Assembly: GCA_027351145.1 (NCBI GenBank)
Contig: DAIEIZ010000030.1
Coordinates: 1 to 8,443, forward strand
DNA from: Candidatus Moraniibacteriota bacterium
GTDB lineage: Bacteria > Patescibacteriota > Minisyncoccia > Moranbacterales > UBA2206
Direction: 5' to 3'
DNA length: 8,443 bases
Part shown: in pieces, positions 1 through 6,773 of the stretch
How the letters are laid out: every line of letters begins with the position of its first letter
Numbering within the stretch: the stretch's first letter is position 1
The notes under the pieces: generated by a model
The model's input: the letters and a program-made list of their open reading frames with translations, nothing else
What the model was told of the DNA's origin: nothing
The model's database searches: none
Program-made: the position numbers and the translations under genes

Positions 1-227
1 AAGAAATCAGTTGGCAATGCGTCTGTTCCGCTTCCGGCCAATGTGAGGCTGGCGCTGGTCATAAGTTCCTTCCAGTTATACCCTTCTTGCGTCAAATTCT
101 CCCATTCAGAGATGGCGTCATCGACGTGATCCAATCGCACCAAAATATCCTCCGTTCCGGTAGTTGGATAGTCGGTATCCTTGGCAAACTTACGATGCGC
201 TTTTTGTAATATTTCTGCGATTAACAT
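1..227 (-). CDS. Probable phage head-tail adaptor/connector-like protein, N-terminal part only
   Basis: This is an open frame on the minus strand that starts at ATG 227-225 and runs off the left edge of the window, so only 75 codons are seen. The protein begins MLIAEILQKAHRKF and continues with a helical, acidic stretch (VRLDHVDDAISEWEN), an aromatic patch (YNWKEL) and a strand ending in a LPTDF motif. From memory of phage families, the order 'short N-terminal helix, YPTTG-like turn, R-L-x-x-x-x-D-A-I-x-x-W-E helix, then LP-x-D-F' resembles head-tail adaptor or tail-tube/connector proteins of tailed phages. It lies 17 nt after the stop of the 1751-aa gene and is surely co-transcribed with it. 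No Shine-Dalgarno sequence is visible in the AT-rich gap. That it is a real gene is well supported by the tight spacing and good coding character; the adaptor function is inferred from the N-terminus only. Confidence 0.62.
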   Translation of the reverse strand, partial: MLIAEILQKAHRKFAKDTDYPTTGTEDILVRLDHVDDAISEWENLTQEGYNWKELMTSASLTLAGSGTDALPTDF

Positions 228-244
228 AAAATTATTTTTAATAT

Positions 245-3200
245 TTATCTTCGTCTCGTGCGATGCACCACCGGCAAAGGACGTCTAATGAGCCCCATCG
301 GCCGTCTCGTGATTCGCGCCTTTCTTGGAGTAATCCCACCAATCAGCGCATTGATTTTCATAAACTCCGGATCAACCAAAGGATAGCGATATTTTTCCTC
401 AAGTTTTGCCGCCTTTCTTCCTTTTTTAAATCCACCATATTCTGCATATTTGGCGGCTTTATCGAGCAAGTTCTCTTTTTCTAGTGTTAATCTATCAATT
501 TCATCTTGATCGATGGCCGAATCGAGAGTGCCCAGGTATTTATTTATGGCTTCAATTTTTTTATCTGCTGCAACCGCCCATGCGTTGATGTCATCTCTGG
601 CTTGAGCTCTATCCATTTCCAGATTAGAACTGGAGCTGTCCAATTCTTTATTCCTTTGATCAATAGATTTGGTTTTAACTTCACCATCTTTTTTGTACCA
701 AAACTCGCCGTTATATTCTCGTGTCTTATCATCAGAATTCAAGAAGTCTTCTTTCTGTCGTTGTGTTTCATATCTTTGCTTGATTTTGTCTCCTGTTATT
801 GATCCGGTTGATGGCATCAATGGAAGCTTTTCCGTTTGAGCATTCGCCGCGCTTACAGGCGATCCTAAAATAGAAGAAAAATAACCTTCATTTGGTTTTT
901 TACTAAAATTAAATCCGTCATTTTTCATAATTCCGCCAAACTGGTCTTGGGCGTTATCTTTTTTTAAGTCAGTGTACATTTTAGCCGCAGCAGTGATCTG
1001 CGGGTACATTTCAATATCTGCTTGATTTTGTTTATAAAACTCATCCGCTTGCGCCGGATCAGTTTTAGACAACCTCACATATTTTTCATAAATAGGAACA
1101 ATCCTGTTTTTTGCTTCCCAATATTTTCCAGCTGATAATTTATCTTCGGTGTTAAAACGAATCGGGGCCTCTGATGCTTGAACCGCCACCTGATCCAATG
1201 ACTTACCTCCGGCAACATCAATTCCAGCCTTAATCCAAGGATGACCGCTGTATGACTTTGCCAAATAAATTCCCCTATCTGCCCATTGCTTGCTTGGATC
1301 ATCTTTTTCATTGGCAATATCACGATTGAAATAATCTTTGTTCATAACCACATCAGCGATTGGCTTTGTGAGCAATGAACCGGAACCCTGCCAAGCCCTT
1401 CCAACTGCTCCACCTAAATCACCGCTAGCTAATCGCTCAGTAACATCAATGCCCAAGCGCGGCATAGTCGCTACGGATGGCATAAAAGGTATGGAGATAT
1501 AATTGCCGTCACCAGTGCTAATATAGGCTTCGAATTTTTTGCCCTCTGGATTATCCCACATATGATGTCCGGTATTTTTATAGTTCACTAAGTCATAAAG
1601 TCCATAAACTGCCATACCACCTGCCAAAAATTGTGCTGCGGATTGATTTCCAGGCTTTAAAGGATTTCTCGCAACTGTTTTAAATGCATTGCCAAATACA
1701 CGAAACATATTAGCTCGGTGAGTGGGCGCGAAAAATGCGGTCTCTAAAACATCCTTTTTCCATTGAGGAGTTGCTGATTGTTTAGCTGCGCTTCCTAATC
1801 CCATACCCTCCCTTAACTCCTTTGCAGCAATTTTAACCGCATCCTTTGACGAATATCCTTTTTCCAATAATCTCGATTCAATTGAATTAAAAAATTTAAT
1901 CTGATTCATTGGTAAATATCTTCCAAAGGTTGGCTCATTCATTATGGCGTTCCAGTGACCACTAAAACCGCTTCCTTTTTCTCCAAACAAATTCCCCCAA
2001 AATCCCTTATCAACAAAACCTCCTTTATCCAACATCGTAGAAAGAGAAATATCCTGGCTTTTAATTTTTTTAATCTGATCCAAATTATCGATAAAAAACT
2101 GTCTGCTTGCTCTTGGATTATTTGCCACAATAAAAGATTCAATAGCATTTTTTGCCCTTGTAGGAGAAAGTGTTCCAATTTCTTTAAGTGTCATTCCTAT
2201 TCCGTAAGAATTCACAGTTGAAGATGGAATTCCACCAGACATCAAAGCTTCTTTTAACCACCTTGAGGCTCCTGCAGCCTTTTCTAAAATTTTCCCAAAT
2301 GTTTCCGTGTAATATTCCTGACTCTGATCGCGAAAAGCATTATTGATTTTATCTGCCAATTTAGGTTCAGCTGACAATCCCTCCATACCTGAAGCATCAA
2401 GTGGTTTCATTCCCTCCTGAATACCATCCACAATTTCACCTGCATTTTTCAATACATCAATATTTCTAACAACTGATTTTGCTTTTTCCAGTTGCTTAGC
2501 ATAGTGAGCCACAATCTGAGCCGGTTGGTCATATTTCATGTGCAATCCTATTTTTTCACCTGCTTCATAAGTCTTTAGAGTTCTTGCATTAGATGGTCTA
2601 AAAAATGGGGTGGTCGTAGCATTTGGACTTGCCAAATCATCAGCGGTAATAATCCCTCTCTCTAATCCAATTTTTATTTTCTTAGCGACTTCTCTCGGAG
2701 ATTCTGCCCAAATGTGGGTAACATAATCCCTCCAATTCCCAACATCCAATCCAGCATTCTGCGCCTCATCAAAAAATGACGCAAACTCATTTTTCAAATT
2801 TTCAACATGCGGTCTTAGCTCTTCTGGGGCTTGGCTAGGATTTTCAATAAAATGAATAATCTGACTTCCTTTATCATTTGGAATATCAGAATATTTTTTA
2901 AGATATTCCAGACCGCGAGCTATTCCAGCCTCTTCCGATTGTTTATAATCAGCAACGAAATTTTTAAATCTGTCAATCTCTGCTTTTTTGGCTGGATAAT
3001 CCGGTTGATGTTTCATTCTCCAATTTTCAATGATTCCTTGTCCCTCTTTGAATCCAATTTTTTCTAAATCTTTTTTATTTCTTATAGCCCCAATGGATCG
3101 CAACCATTTCGGCTGATTCATAATATTAGGCTCTCCGGCTTCCAGTCTTTGATTTTTTCCTTGAGGTGTTTTTTCCAATAAATCACCAGCTGTCTCCGCC

Positions 3201-5500
3201 AGCTTTTTTATTTCTGGACTTCCATTAACATATTCCTCGATACTTGGTAATGGTTTTTTTGTTTTTTCCGCAACTGGAGCAATATAAGTTTCATAAACAT
3301 CTGTTATTGTTTTTGTAGGCTTAACATAAGGTCTATTATTTAAATTTTTTTCCAAAACTTCTCCAACTTTAACTTCTGTTGGATTCATAGCTTTTTCAAA
3401 TGCCAGTTCAGCTTCTTTAACAGCATTATCCAATGATCTATCGCTCATAAATCCATTCATATTGCTACGGGCATTATATGCCGCTTTTCCTACATCATGT
3501 CCATTCAATAAAGCATTAAATGCTTCGTATCTGACACTTCCTGTCGGAAATGGATTCTTAATATCAGTCGGTTTTGATTTTTTTCCAAATTCTTCATTAA
3601 ATGGAACGTTTCCCTTAAAAGGTATACCTTCTTTTTTTCCATTCACAAATTCCTCGATACTCGGCAAAGTTTGCTTTTTCTCCAAATTTATGCTAGTATT
3701 TTTATTAAGAACATCTAGTTGTGGTGTCGTTTCCTCAATCTGAGGCAGACGTCGAGAATCTAGGACTGGCGTGCCAGTAGCAAGATTCGCACCACCACTG
3801 GGTGTTTTTGTTTTATACATCGTCGTCATCGACAAAGTATTATTTCCTGTTCTTACTTCTTCGATATAGTAGGTTGTTCCGTTGTATCTCTTGGAATATT
3901 TCAAGGCGTTTAGGCCTTGTTTTGTTTTATCTCCAAAAGCTACGCTACTAGGATTTTCTATGATGTCCGGAATAAGTCGAAAATCCTCTTTTGTGAGAGG
4001 CATAGCATCTTTTGAATGTTTATTAAAAGAATGTTGCAAAGCATAATTATCCACCTCGTGATTAAATTGTGAAACATCAATACCCGTTTTTTCTTTGATG
4101 ATGGTAGTTGCGCGCGGGTTAGCTTTTCCAACGCTGATCGCTTTTCGCTCATATGGTGTAAATTCTGAATTGGAAAGATTGAAAATATCCTCACTAATAT
4201 TGCTGGTTGTTTTTGCTGGCGCCACCACCTTCTGCGGAGCCACAAAACCAGGTTCTGCCGTGTCCGAGAACACCTTTTGATTCTCTATCTGCTTATTCAC
4301 CAAAGCCTTAGCACGCGCTTGTTTTTGAGCGATGAGCGCATCCAAATTCGGCTTCTCACCTGGCACAGCCTCAATGTTCATTCCCGGTCTTGGCATTGCA
4401 TCACCAATTTGCCTGAAAACATTTGGAAGTTGCGGATCATTCGGATTGAATTTTTGGGCTGGAAGCACGATATGATTGCGATCACCATCCGCCGGAATAT
4501 TATTCGGTTTTCGCACAGCTGATGGTAATTCCTGTCTTTGAGGTCGACCCTGAACCATTACTCCGCTATTATCTTCGTGTGTCTGCCAAATTCTTTTAGG
4601 GATTAAATCTTCTTGACCAAAGTTTTTACCCATTTTTACTCTGACATCGTGGGATAATGCCTTAGCTCCTGCTCCCAATGCCGGCATAGCACCACCCATC
4701 ACCGCCCCGGCAATTCTTCCTCCGGCATACCCTTGAGCCACATTCATCGCCGATTGCGGCACTGATTCGTGATTTTTCAATGAATCAGCCAAAGAATAAC
4801 CGGCGCCAAATCTTCCCATAATCTTTGAGGTGTCCTTTGCTCCTTGCCAAATAGCGCTTTTTAAGCTTGGTGCCATTCTTTCCCCGACTGTTTTTGTTCC
4901 GGCTTTCAAAAGTTTTTCTCCCTCTCCTCCCCCAATCGCCAGCCCACCCAAATCAAGCGCGGCGTTAAGTCCTTTTCCTGCCAGCGCACCAAAATCTGCT
5001 TTCTTGTTGCCATAATATTGATCAGATGCCTCATTGGCATAATCTTGCACATTGTGAAAAGTATTCATCGCTCCTTGCGCCATTTCCGCCGGTAACTTGA
5101 CTACTGGATTTTTCCACGAAACTTTATCCGCAAAATCATATTTATGATTAGGTACATCAATCAATGCTTTGCCAAGATTTGATGGTTTGAAGGTATTTTT
5201 CACAATCCCCCCAACAGTCGCATCATTGCCAAAATAGCTTTTCACTTTCGGTGCAACATAGGAATAGGGTGTTGGATTTGCTTTGAAAAAATCAGTTGCC
5301 GGCTTCACATAACTATCTTCAAAACTCTGCACCTTAGGAGCGACATATCTCTCAACATTCTGAGTAGTGTCACCCAGATAATTTTTGGCGCTATTATACG
5401 CATTGCCAATACCGGAAGAAACCGATTTTTGGATCGGTTGCTCCCAGTCTTGCAGTTTCTTTTTAGCTTTGTTGTAGAAATCAGTGAGAAAATTTGACAT
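245..5500 (-). CDS. Giant phage polyvalent / internal virion protein with PBECR-like nuclease domain
   Basis: This 1751-aa protein is the dominant gene. Visible layout: residues 1-130 contain helices and two YVAPKVxS copies (52-60, 81-89); 170-285 is Gly/Ala-rich and hydrophobic, with GxxxG-like spacing at 257-282; 485-566 looks like a phage Barnase-EndoU-ColicinE5/D-RelE (PBECR) nuclease (H490, K494-H495, a DFRLIPDIIENP helix, then beta strands with K534, EEVRTG and TTMYKTK); 585-760 is low-complexity with LPxIEE repeats; 820-1510 is a long helical region with nYVTHIW, EALMSGGIPSS and FFAPTHRANMF blocks of the kind seen in large polyvalent-protein-associated regions; 1620-1690 is probable coiled coil ending in AAKYAEYGGF; 1727-1751 has 10 Arg. 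PBECR and LPD domains are known from phage polyvalent proteins delivered with DNA; that role is inferred here. The start has a weak AGGG 6 nt upstream and lies 19 nt after the previous stop. No signal peptide, lysozyme or kinase motif was recognised. Confidence 0.8.
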   Translation of the reverse strand: MSNFLTDFYNKAKKKLQDWEQPIQKSVSSGIGNAYNSAKNYLGDTTQNVERYVAPKVQSFEDSYVKPATDFFKANPTPYSYVAPKVKSYFGNDATVGGIVKNTFKPSNLGKALIDVPNHKYDFADKVSWKNPVVKLPAEMAQGAMNTFHNVQDYANEASDQYYGNKKADFGALAGKGLNAALDLGGLAIGGGEGEKLLKAGTKTVGERMAPSLKSAIWQGAKDTSKIMGRFGAGYSLADSLKNHESVPQSAMNVAQGYAGGRIAGAVMGGAMPALGAGAKALSHDVRVKMGKNFGQEDLIPKRIWQTHEDNSGVMVQGRPQRQELPSAVRKPNNIPADGDRNHIVLPAQKFNPNDPQLPNVFRQIGDAMPRPGMNIEAVPGEKPNLDALIAQKQARAKALVNKQIENQKVFSDTAEPGFVAPQKVVAPAKTTSNISEDIFNLSNSEFTPYERKAISVGKANPRATTIIKEKTGIDVSQFNHEVDNYALQHSFNKHSKDAMPLTKEDFRLIPDIIENPSSVAFGDKTKQGLNALKYSKRYNGTTYYIEEVRTGNNTLSMTTMYKTKTPSGGANLATGTPVLDSRRLPQIEETTPQLDVLNKNTSINLEKKQTLPSIEEFVNGKKEGIPFKGNVPFNEEFGKKSKPTDIKNPFPTGSVRYEAFNALLNGHDVGKAAYNARSNMNGFMSDRSLDNAVKEAELAFEKAMNPTEVKVGEVLEKNLNNRPYVKPTKTITDVYETYIAPVAEKTKKPLPSIEEYVNGSPEIKKLAETAGDLLEKTPQGKNQRLEAGEPNIMNQPKWLRSIGAIRNKKDLEKIGFKEGQGIIENWRMKHQPDYPAKKAEIDRFKNFVADYKQSEEAGIARGLEYLKKYSDIPNDKGSQIIHFIENPSQAPEELRPHVENLKNEFASFFDEAQNAGLDVGNWRDYVTHIWAESPREVAKKIKIGLERGIITADDLASPNATTTPFFRPSNARTLKTYEAGEKIGLHMKYDQPAQIVAHYAKQLEKAKSVVRNIDVLKNAGEIVDGIQEGMKPLDASGMEGLSAEPKLADKINNAFRDQSQEYYTETFGKILEKAAGASRWLKEALMSGGIPSSTVNSYGIGMTLKEIGTLSPTRAKNAIESFIVANNPRASRQFFIDNLDQIKKIKSQDISLSTMLDKGGFVDKGFWGNLFGEKGSGFSGHWNAIMNEPTFGRYLPMNQIKFFNSIESRLLEKGYSSKDAVKIAAKELREGMGLGSAAKQSATPQWKKDVLETAFFAPTHRANMFRVFGNAFKTVARNPLKPGNQSAAQFLAGGMAVYGLYDLVNYKNTGHHMWDNPEGKKFEAYISTGDGNYISIPFMPSVATMPRLGIDVTERLASGDLGGAVGRAWQGSGSLLTKPIADVVMNKDYFNRDIANEKDDPSKQWADRGIYLAKSYSGHPWIKAGIDVAGGKSLDQVAVQASEAPIRFNTEDKLSAGKYWEAKNRIVPIYEKYVRLSKTDPAQADEFYKQNQADIEMYPQITAAAKMYTDLKKDNAQDQFGGIMKNDGFNFSKKPNEGYFSSILGSPVSAANAQTEKLPLMPSTGSITGDKIKQRYETQRQKEDFLNSDDKTREYNGEFWYKKDGEVKTKSIDQRNKELDSSSSNLEMDRAQARDDINAWAVAADKKIEAINKYLGTLDSAIDQDEIDRLTLEKENLLDKAAKYAEYGGFKKGRKAAKLEEKYRYPLVDPEFMKINALIGGITPRKARITRRPMGLIRRPLPVVHRTRRR
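248..322 (-). other. Arginine-rich C-terminal tail of the giant protein
   Basis: The last 25 residues (1727-1751) hold 10 arginines, in RR and RRR clusters broken by Pro and Val, with a near-repeat RRPMG / RRPLP and a terminal RRR. The preceding few hundred residues are of mixed charge, so the change is sharp. Such tails commonly bind nucleic acid in viral internal proteins, which is the inference here; a capsid-targeting role is an alternative. Confidence 0.6.
428..457 (-). repeat. AAKYxEYGG motif in the 1751-aa protein
   Basis: Residues 1682-1691 read AAKYAEYGGF, at the end of the C-terminal helical segment and before the Lys/Arg-rich tail. It matches the motif at 298-307 of the neighbouring 385-aa protein. 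Confidence 0.7.
3221..3250 (-). repeat. LPxIEE motif, copy 3 (LPSIEEYVNG)
   Basis: Residues 751-760 read LPSIEEYVNG, preceded by a Lys/Pro-rich linker (KTKKP). It closes the low-complexity middle region before the long helical region begins. A docking or short-linear-motif role is inferred only. Confidence 0.7.
3638..3667 (-). repeat. LPxIEE motif, copy 2 (LPSIEEFVNG)
   Basis: Residues 612-621 read LPSIEEFVNG and match copy 3 (LPSIEEYVNG) at 9 of 10 positions, 139 residues apart. The flanks differ. The first two codons use different synonymous bases (TTGCCG versus TTACCA), while the SIEE codons are the same. Confidence 0.7.
3731..3748 (-). repeat. LPxIEE motif, copy 1 (LPQIEE)
   Basis: Residues 585-590 of the giant protein read LPQIEE, directly after the PBECR-like domain. 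It is the weakest of three copies of a short linear motif in the low-complexity middle of the protein. Confidence 0.5.
3803..4048 (-). other. PBECR-like (BECR-fold) nuclease domain inside the giant protein
   Basis: Residues about 485-566 of the 1751-aa protein read as a compact alpha/beta unit flanked by disordered, Pro/Lys-rich linkers. A histidine-bearing helix (YALQHSFNKH) is followed by a KEDFRLIPDIIENP helix, then strands NALKYSK, TTYYIEEVRTG and LSMTTMYKTK. This His...Asp/Leu-Pro-Asp-Ile-x-x-Asn-Pro...Lys...Glu-Val-Arg...Thr-x-Tyr-Lys order is the pattern I know from phage BECR-fold RNases described in polyvalent proteins. Candidate active residues are H490, H495, K534, R550, T559/T560 and K563. 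The subfamily number and catalytic activity cannot be fixed from sequence reading alone. Confidence 0.6.
5234..5260 (-). repeat. YVAPKVxS[FY] protein repeat, copy 2
   Basis: Residues 81-89 of the giant protein read YVAPKVKSY and pair with copy 1 at 52-60. The motif sits before the hydrophobic Gly/Ala-rich part. A weaker relative, YIAPVAEK, occurs far downstream at 739-746, just before the last LPSIEE copy. Confidence 0.65.
5321..5347 (-). repeat. YVAPKVxS[FY] protein repeat, copy 1
   Basis: Residues 52-60 of the giant protein read YVAPKVQSF. The second copy, YVAPKVKSY, follows 29 residues later. Between them lies a related YVKPATDFF at 64-72. Five of the first six codons use different synonymous bases in the two copies, so the likeness is held at protein level. 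Confidence 0.65.
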
Positions 5501-5519
5501 ATTTGACCCTGTTTAATTT

Positions 5520-6677
5520 TTAGGCACTAATCGGAGTACCATTCTCATCCACTTCATTGCCCGCTGCGTCCTCATAGGCAACTGGATTGCCAAGAGCGTC
5601 GCGACTCTTAACTTTGATTTTCTTTCCTGTGTTATTTGGATCAAACCAGTCCTCTGCATTGTTTGGATCATTCAGATCAATGTTTTCTGAAAAGTCTGGG
5701 GTGTCCAGTTCAGCAGGAGTATCAATTCCAACTGATGCAGACTCTAACTCATCAGCTAATCCGCCGTATTCTGTATATTTAGCCGCTAGGTTGTCTCGGA
5801 ACGCCTTAGCTTGAGCTTGGATGTTTCCAATGCTATTAAGCAGATTGCTCAAATTCTTGTCGCTTTCCGCTTTGAGATCAGATTCTTTCCATCCTGATTT
5901 TTTGTTGTTGAGTCTATCCAGCGCTTTCTTCTGGGCATTATATTCATCTTCTGCCTGCTTCCTTGCAGTTTTTTCCCACTCATAAGCCTGTTCACGCTTA
6001 GTCTTATATTCCTCAACCGCATTTTGCGCCGCTTGATTTTGTTTGCTGGTTTCGTCACCATAACTGGTCAAAACCCCCGCCCTAGATTTTCCTGCGCTTT
6101 CACCGATAGCGCGAGCAGCCATTCTTGAGGCTGATCCGCCACTAGCTCCTTTGACGCCCAGCATCACATTTGTGTTGTCAATACTTTTTCTTGTTTGACC
6201 GGCCAAAGTGTCCAGATCCTTCTTTTGATTTTGTTCAATTAGGGTTTTATTTCCCGCAATCGCCGCATCCTGTTTTGCCTTGTATGTGTCCAAAGATTTT
6301 AGGTATTGGTCGCGCACCTTTCCCAGGTTGGAAATATAGTTTTTAGAACTGCCAAGGGAATTTTTAGCAGTACTGATCACGTCACCGACATCATCCCAAC
6401 CGCGCCCAATTGAATCGAGAACTTTTTGGTTGGAACTTGATCCAGAACCTCCTCCGGTGGATTTATTAGTTGTTATAGCTGATGGAGCATTGCCTAATTC
6501 TTTGTTATATTGTTTACTTAATTCAAGAAAGCTGGGAGAAGATTTTGGCTCATCCTGTTTCCAAGTTGACATCGGGCTATTGCTAACATTTTTGTAAAAT
6601 AAATTAGCGTGACCAGTTGTGGCATCCCTACCAGTAACTAATTTATTTAGAGCTTCTGATATTCCTAGATCTAACAT
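5520..6677 (-). CDS. Probable phage internal virion / structural protein, coiled coil rich
   Basis: This 385-aa soluble protein has no signal peptide or TM segment. Order of parts: N-terminal helix (1-15); disordered Ser/Gly region with a GGGSGSSS linker near 75-82; long Lys/Gln/Asp/Glu-rich helices at 85-165; a Gly/Ser/Ala-rich hinge at 171-200 (VMLGVKGASGGSASRMAARA); a strong coiled coil at 210-300 (EEYKTKREQAYEWEK, QAEDEYNAQKKALD); AAKYTEYGGL at 298-307; and an acidic tail rich in Asp/Asn (315-350). Helices around an 'xGxSGGSAsR' hinge recall small internal core or ejection proteins of podovirus-like phages, but I do not recognise a named family. It is the first gene of the minus-strand unit and sits 19 nt before the giant gene. 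ATG 6677-6675 is used because an in-frame TAA lies nine codons upstream; no Shine-Dalgarno sequence is seen. Confidence 0.68.
   Translation of the reverse strand: MLDLGISEALNKLVTGRDATTGHANLFYKNVSNSPMSTWKQDEPKSSPSFLELSKQYNKELGNAPSAITTNKSTGGGSGSSSNQKVLDSIGRGWDDVGDVISTAKNSLGSSKNYISNLGKVRDQYLKSLDTYKAKQDAAIAGNKTLIEQNQKKDLDTLAGQTRKSIDNTNVMLGVKGASGGSASRMAARAIGESAGKSRAGVLTSYGDETSKQNQAAQNAVEEYKTKREQAYEWEKTARKQAEDEYNAQKKALDRLNNKKSGWKESDLKAESDKNLSNLLNSIGNIQAQAKAFRDNLAAKYTEYGGLADELESASVGIDTPAELDTPDFSENIDLNDPNNAEDWFDPNNTGKKIKVKSRDALGNPVAYEDAAGNEVDENGTPISA
5757..5786 (-). repeat. AAKYxEYGG motif in the 385-aa protein
   Basis: Residues 298-307 read AAKYTEYGGL. The giant protein carries AAKYAEYGGF at 1682-1691. 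In both proteins the motif directly follows a charged helical, probably coiled-coil stretch. Eight of ten residues match, and most base differences are at third positions. Confidence 0.7.
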
Positions 6678-6717
6678 ATTTTTGGTGTCATTCAGCTTGG
6701 CTTAATGGGCAAGACAG

Positions 6718-6746
6718 TTGACATTATTGATTGATTAATGTATACT
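6718..6746 (+). promoter_or_regulatory. Sigma70-type promoter of the signal peptidase operon
   Basis: A perfect -35 TTGACA (6718-6723) is followed after exactly 17 nt by TATACT (6741-6746), one base from consensus. Transcription would start at about 6752-6754, giving a leader of about 21 nt to the ATG at 6774. This places the TTG at 6762 only about 9 nt into the transcript and argues for the ATG. Confidence 0.82.
6726..6741 (+). promoter_or_regulatory. Direct repeat, copy 1, within the promoter spacer (possible operator)
   Basis: ATTGATTGATTAATGT lies mostly between the -35 and -10 boxes. A near copy, ATTGATTGCATAATGT (14 of 16 bases), starts 31 bp later, about three helix turns. A repressor binding both would cover the RNA polymerase site. 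The sequence is AT-rich, so chance is possible. Confidence 0.4.
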
Positions 6747-6756
6747 TATTTGTTAT

Positions 6757-6772
6757 ATTGATTGCATAATGT
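6757..6772 (+). promoter_or_regulatory. Direct repeat, copy 2, just after the transcription start (possible operator)
   Basis: ATTGATTGCATAATGT covers about +4 to +20 of the predicted transcript and ends just before the ATG. It matches copy 1 at 14 of 16 bases. A further partial ATTGATTAA occurs at 6782-6790 inside the coding region and is nested in copy 1 at 6730-6738. Confidence 0.4.
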
Positions 6773-6773
6773 T

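Noticed and set aside
263..5015. Several 60-100 aa open frames on the plus strand opposite the giant gene (for example 263-484, 506-802, 1955-2221, 2831-3067, 3462-3743, 4277-4522, 4830-5015)
   Set aside because: They lie antisense to an unbroken 1751-codon frame with clear protein motifs and have low-complexity Phe/Ser/Leu composition typical of shadow frames.
6671..6691. Six-codon mini frame (MTPKIC) on the minus strand whose stop overlaps the start of the 385-aa gene
   Set aside because: It could couple translation, but it has no Shine-Dalgarno sequence and such short frames are common by chance.
6762..6773. TTG start extending the signal peptidase by four residues
   Set aside because: It would lie about 9 nt from the predicted transcription start, and the ATG at 6774 gives a normal positively charged N-terminus before the TM segment.
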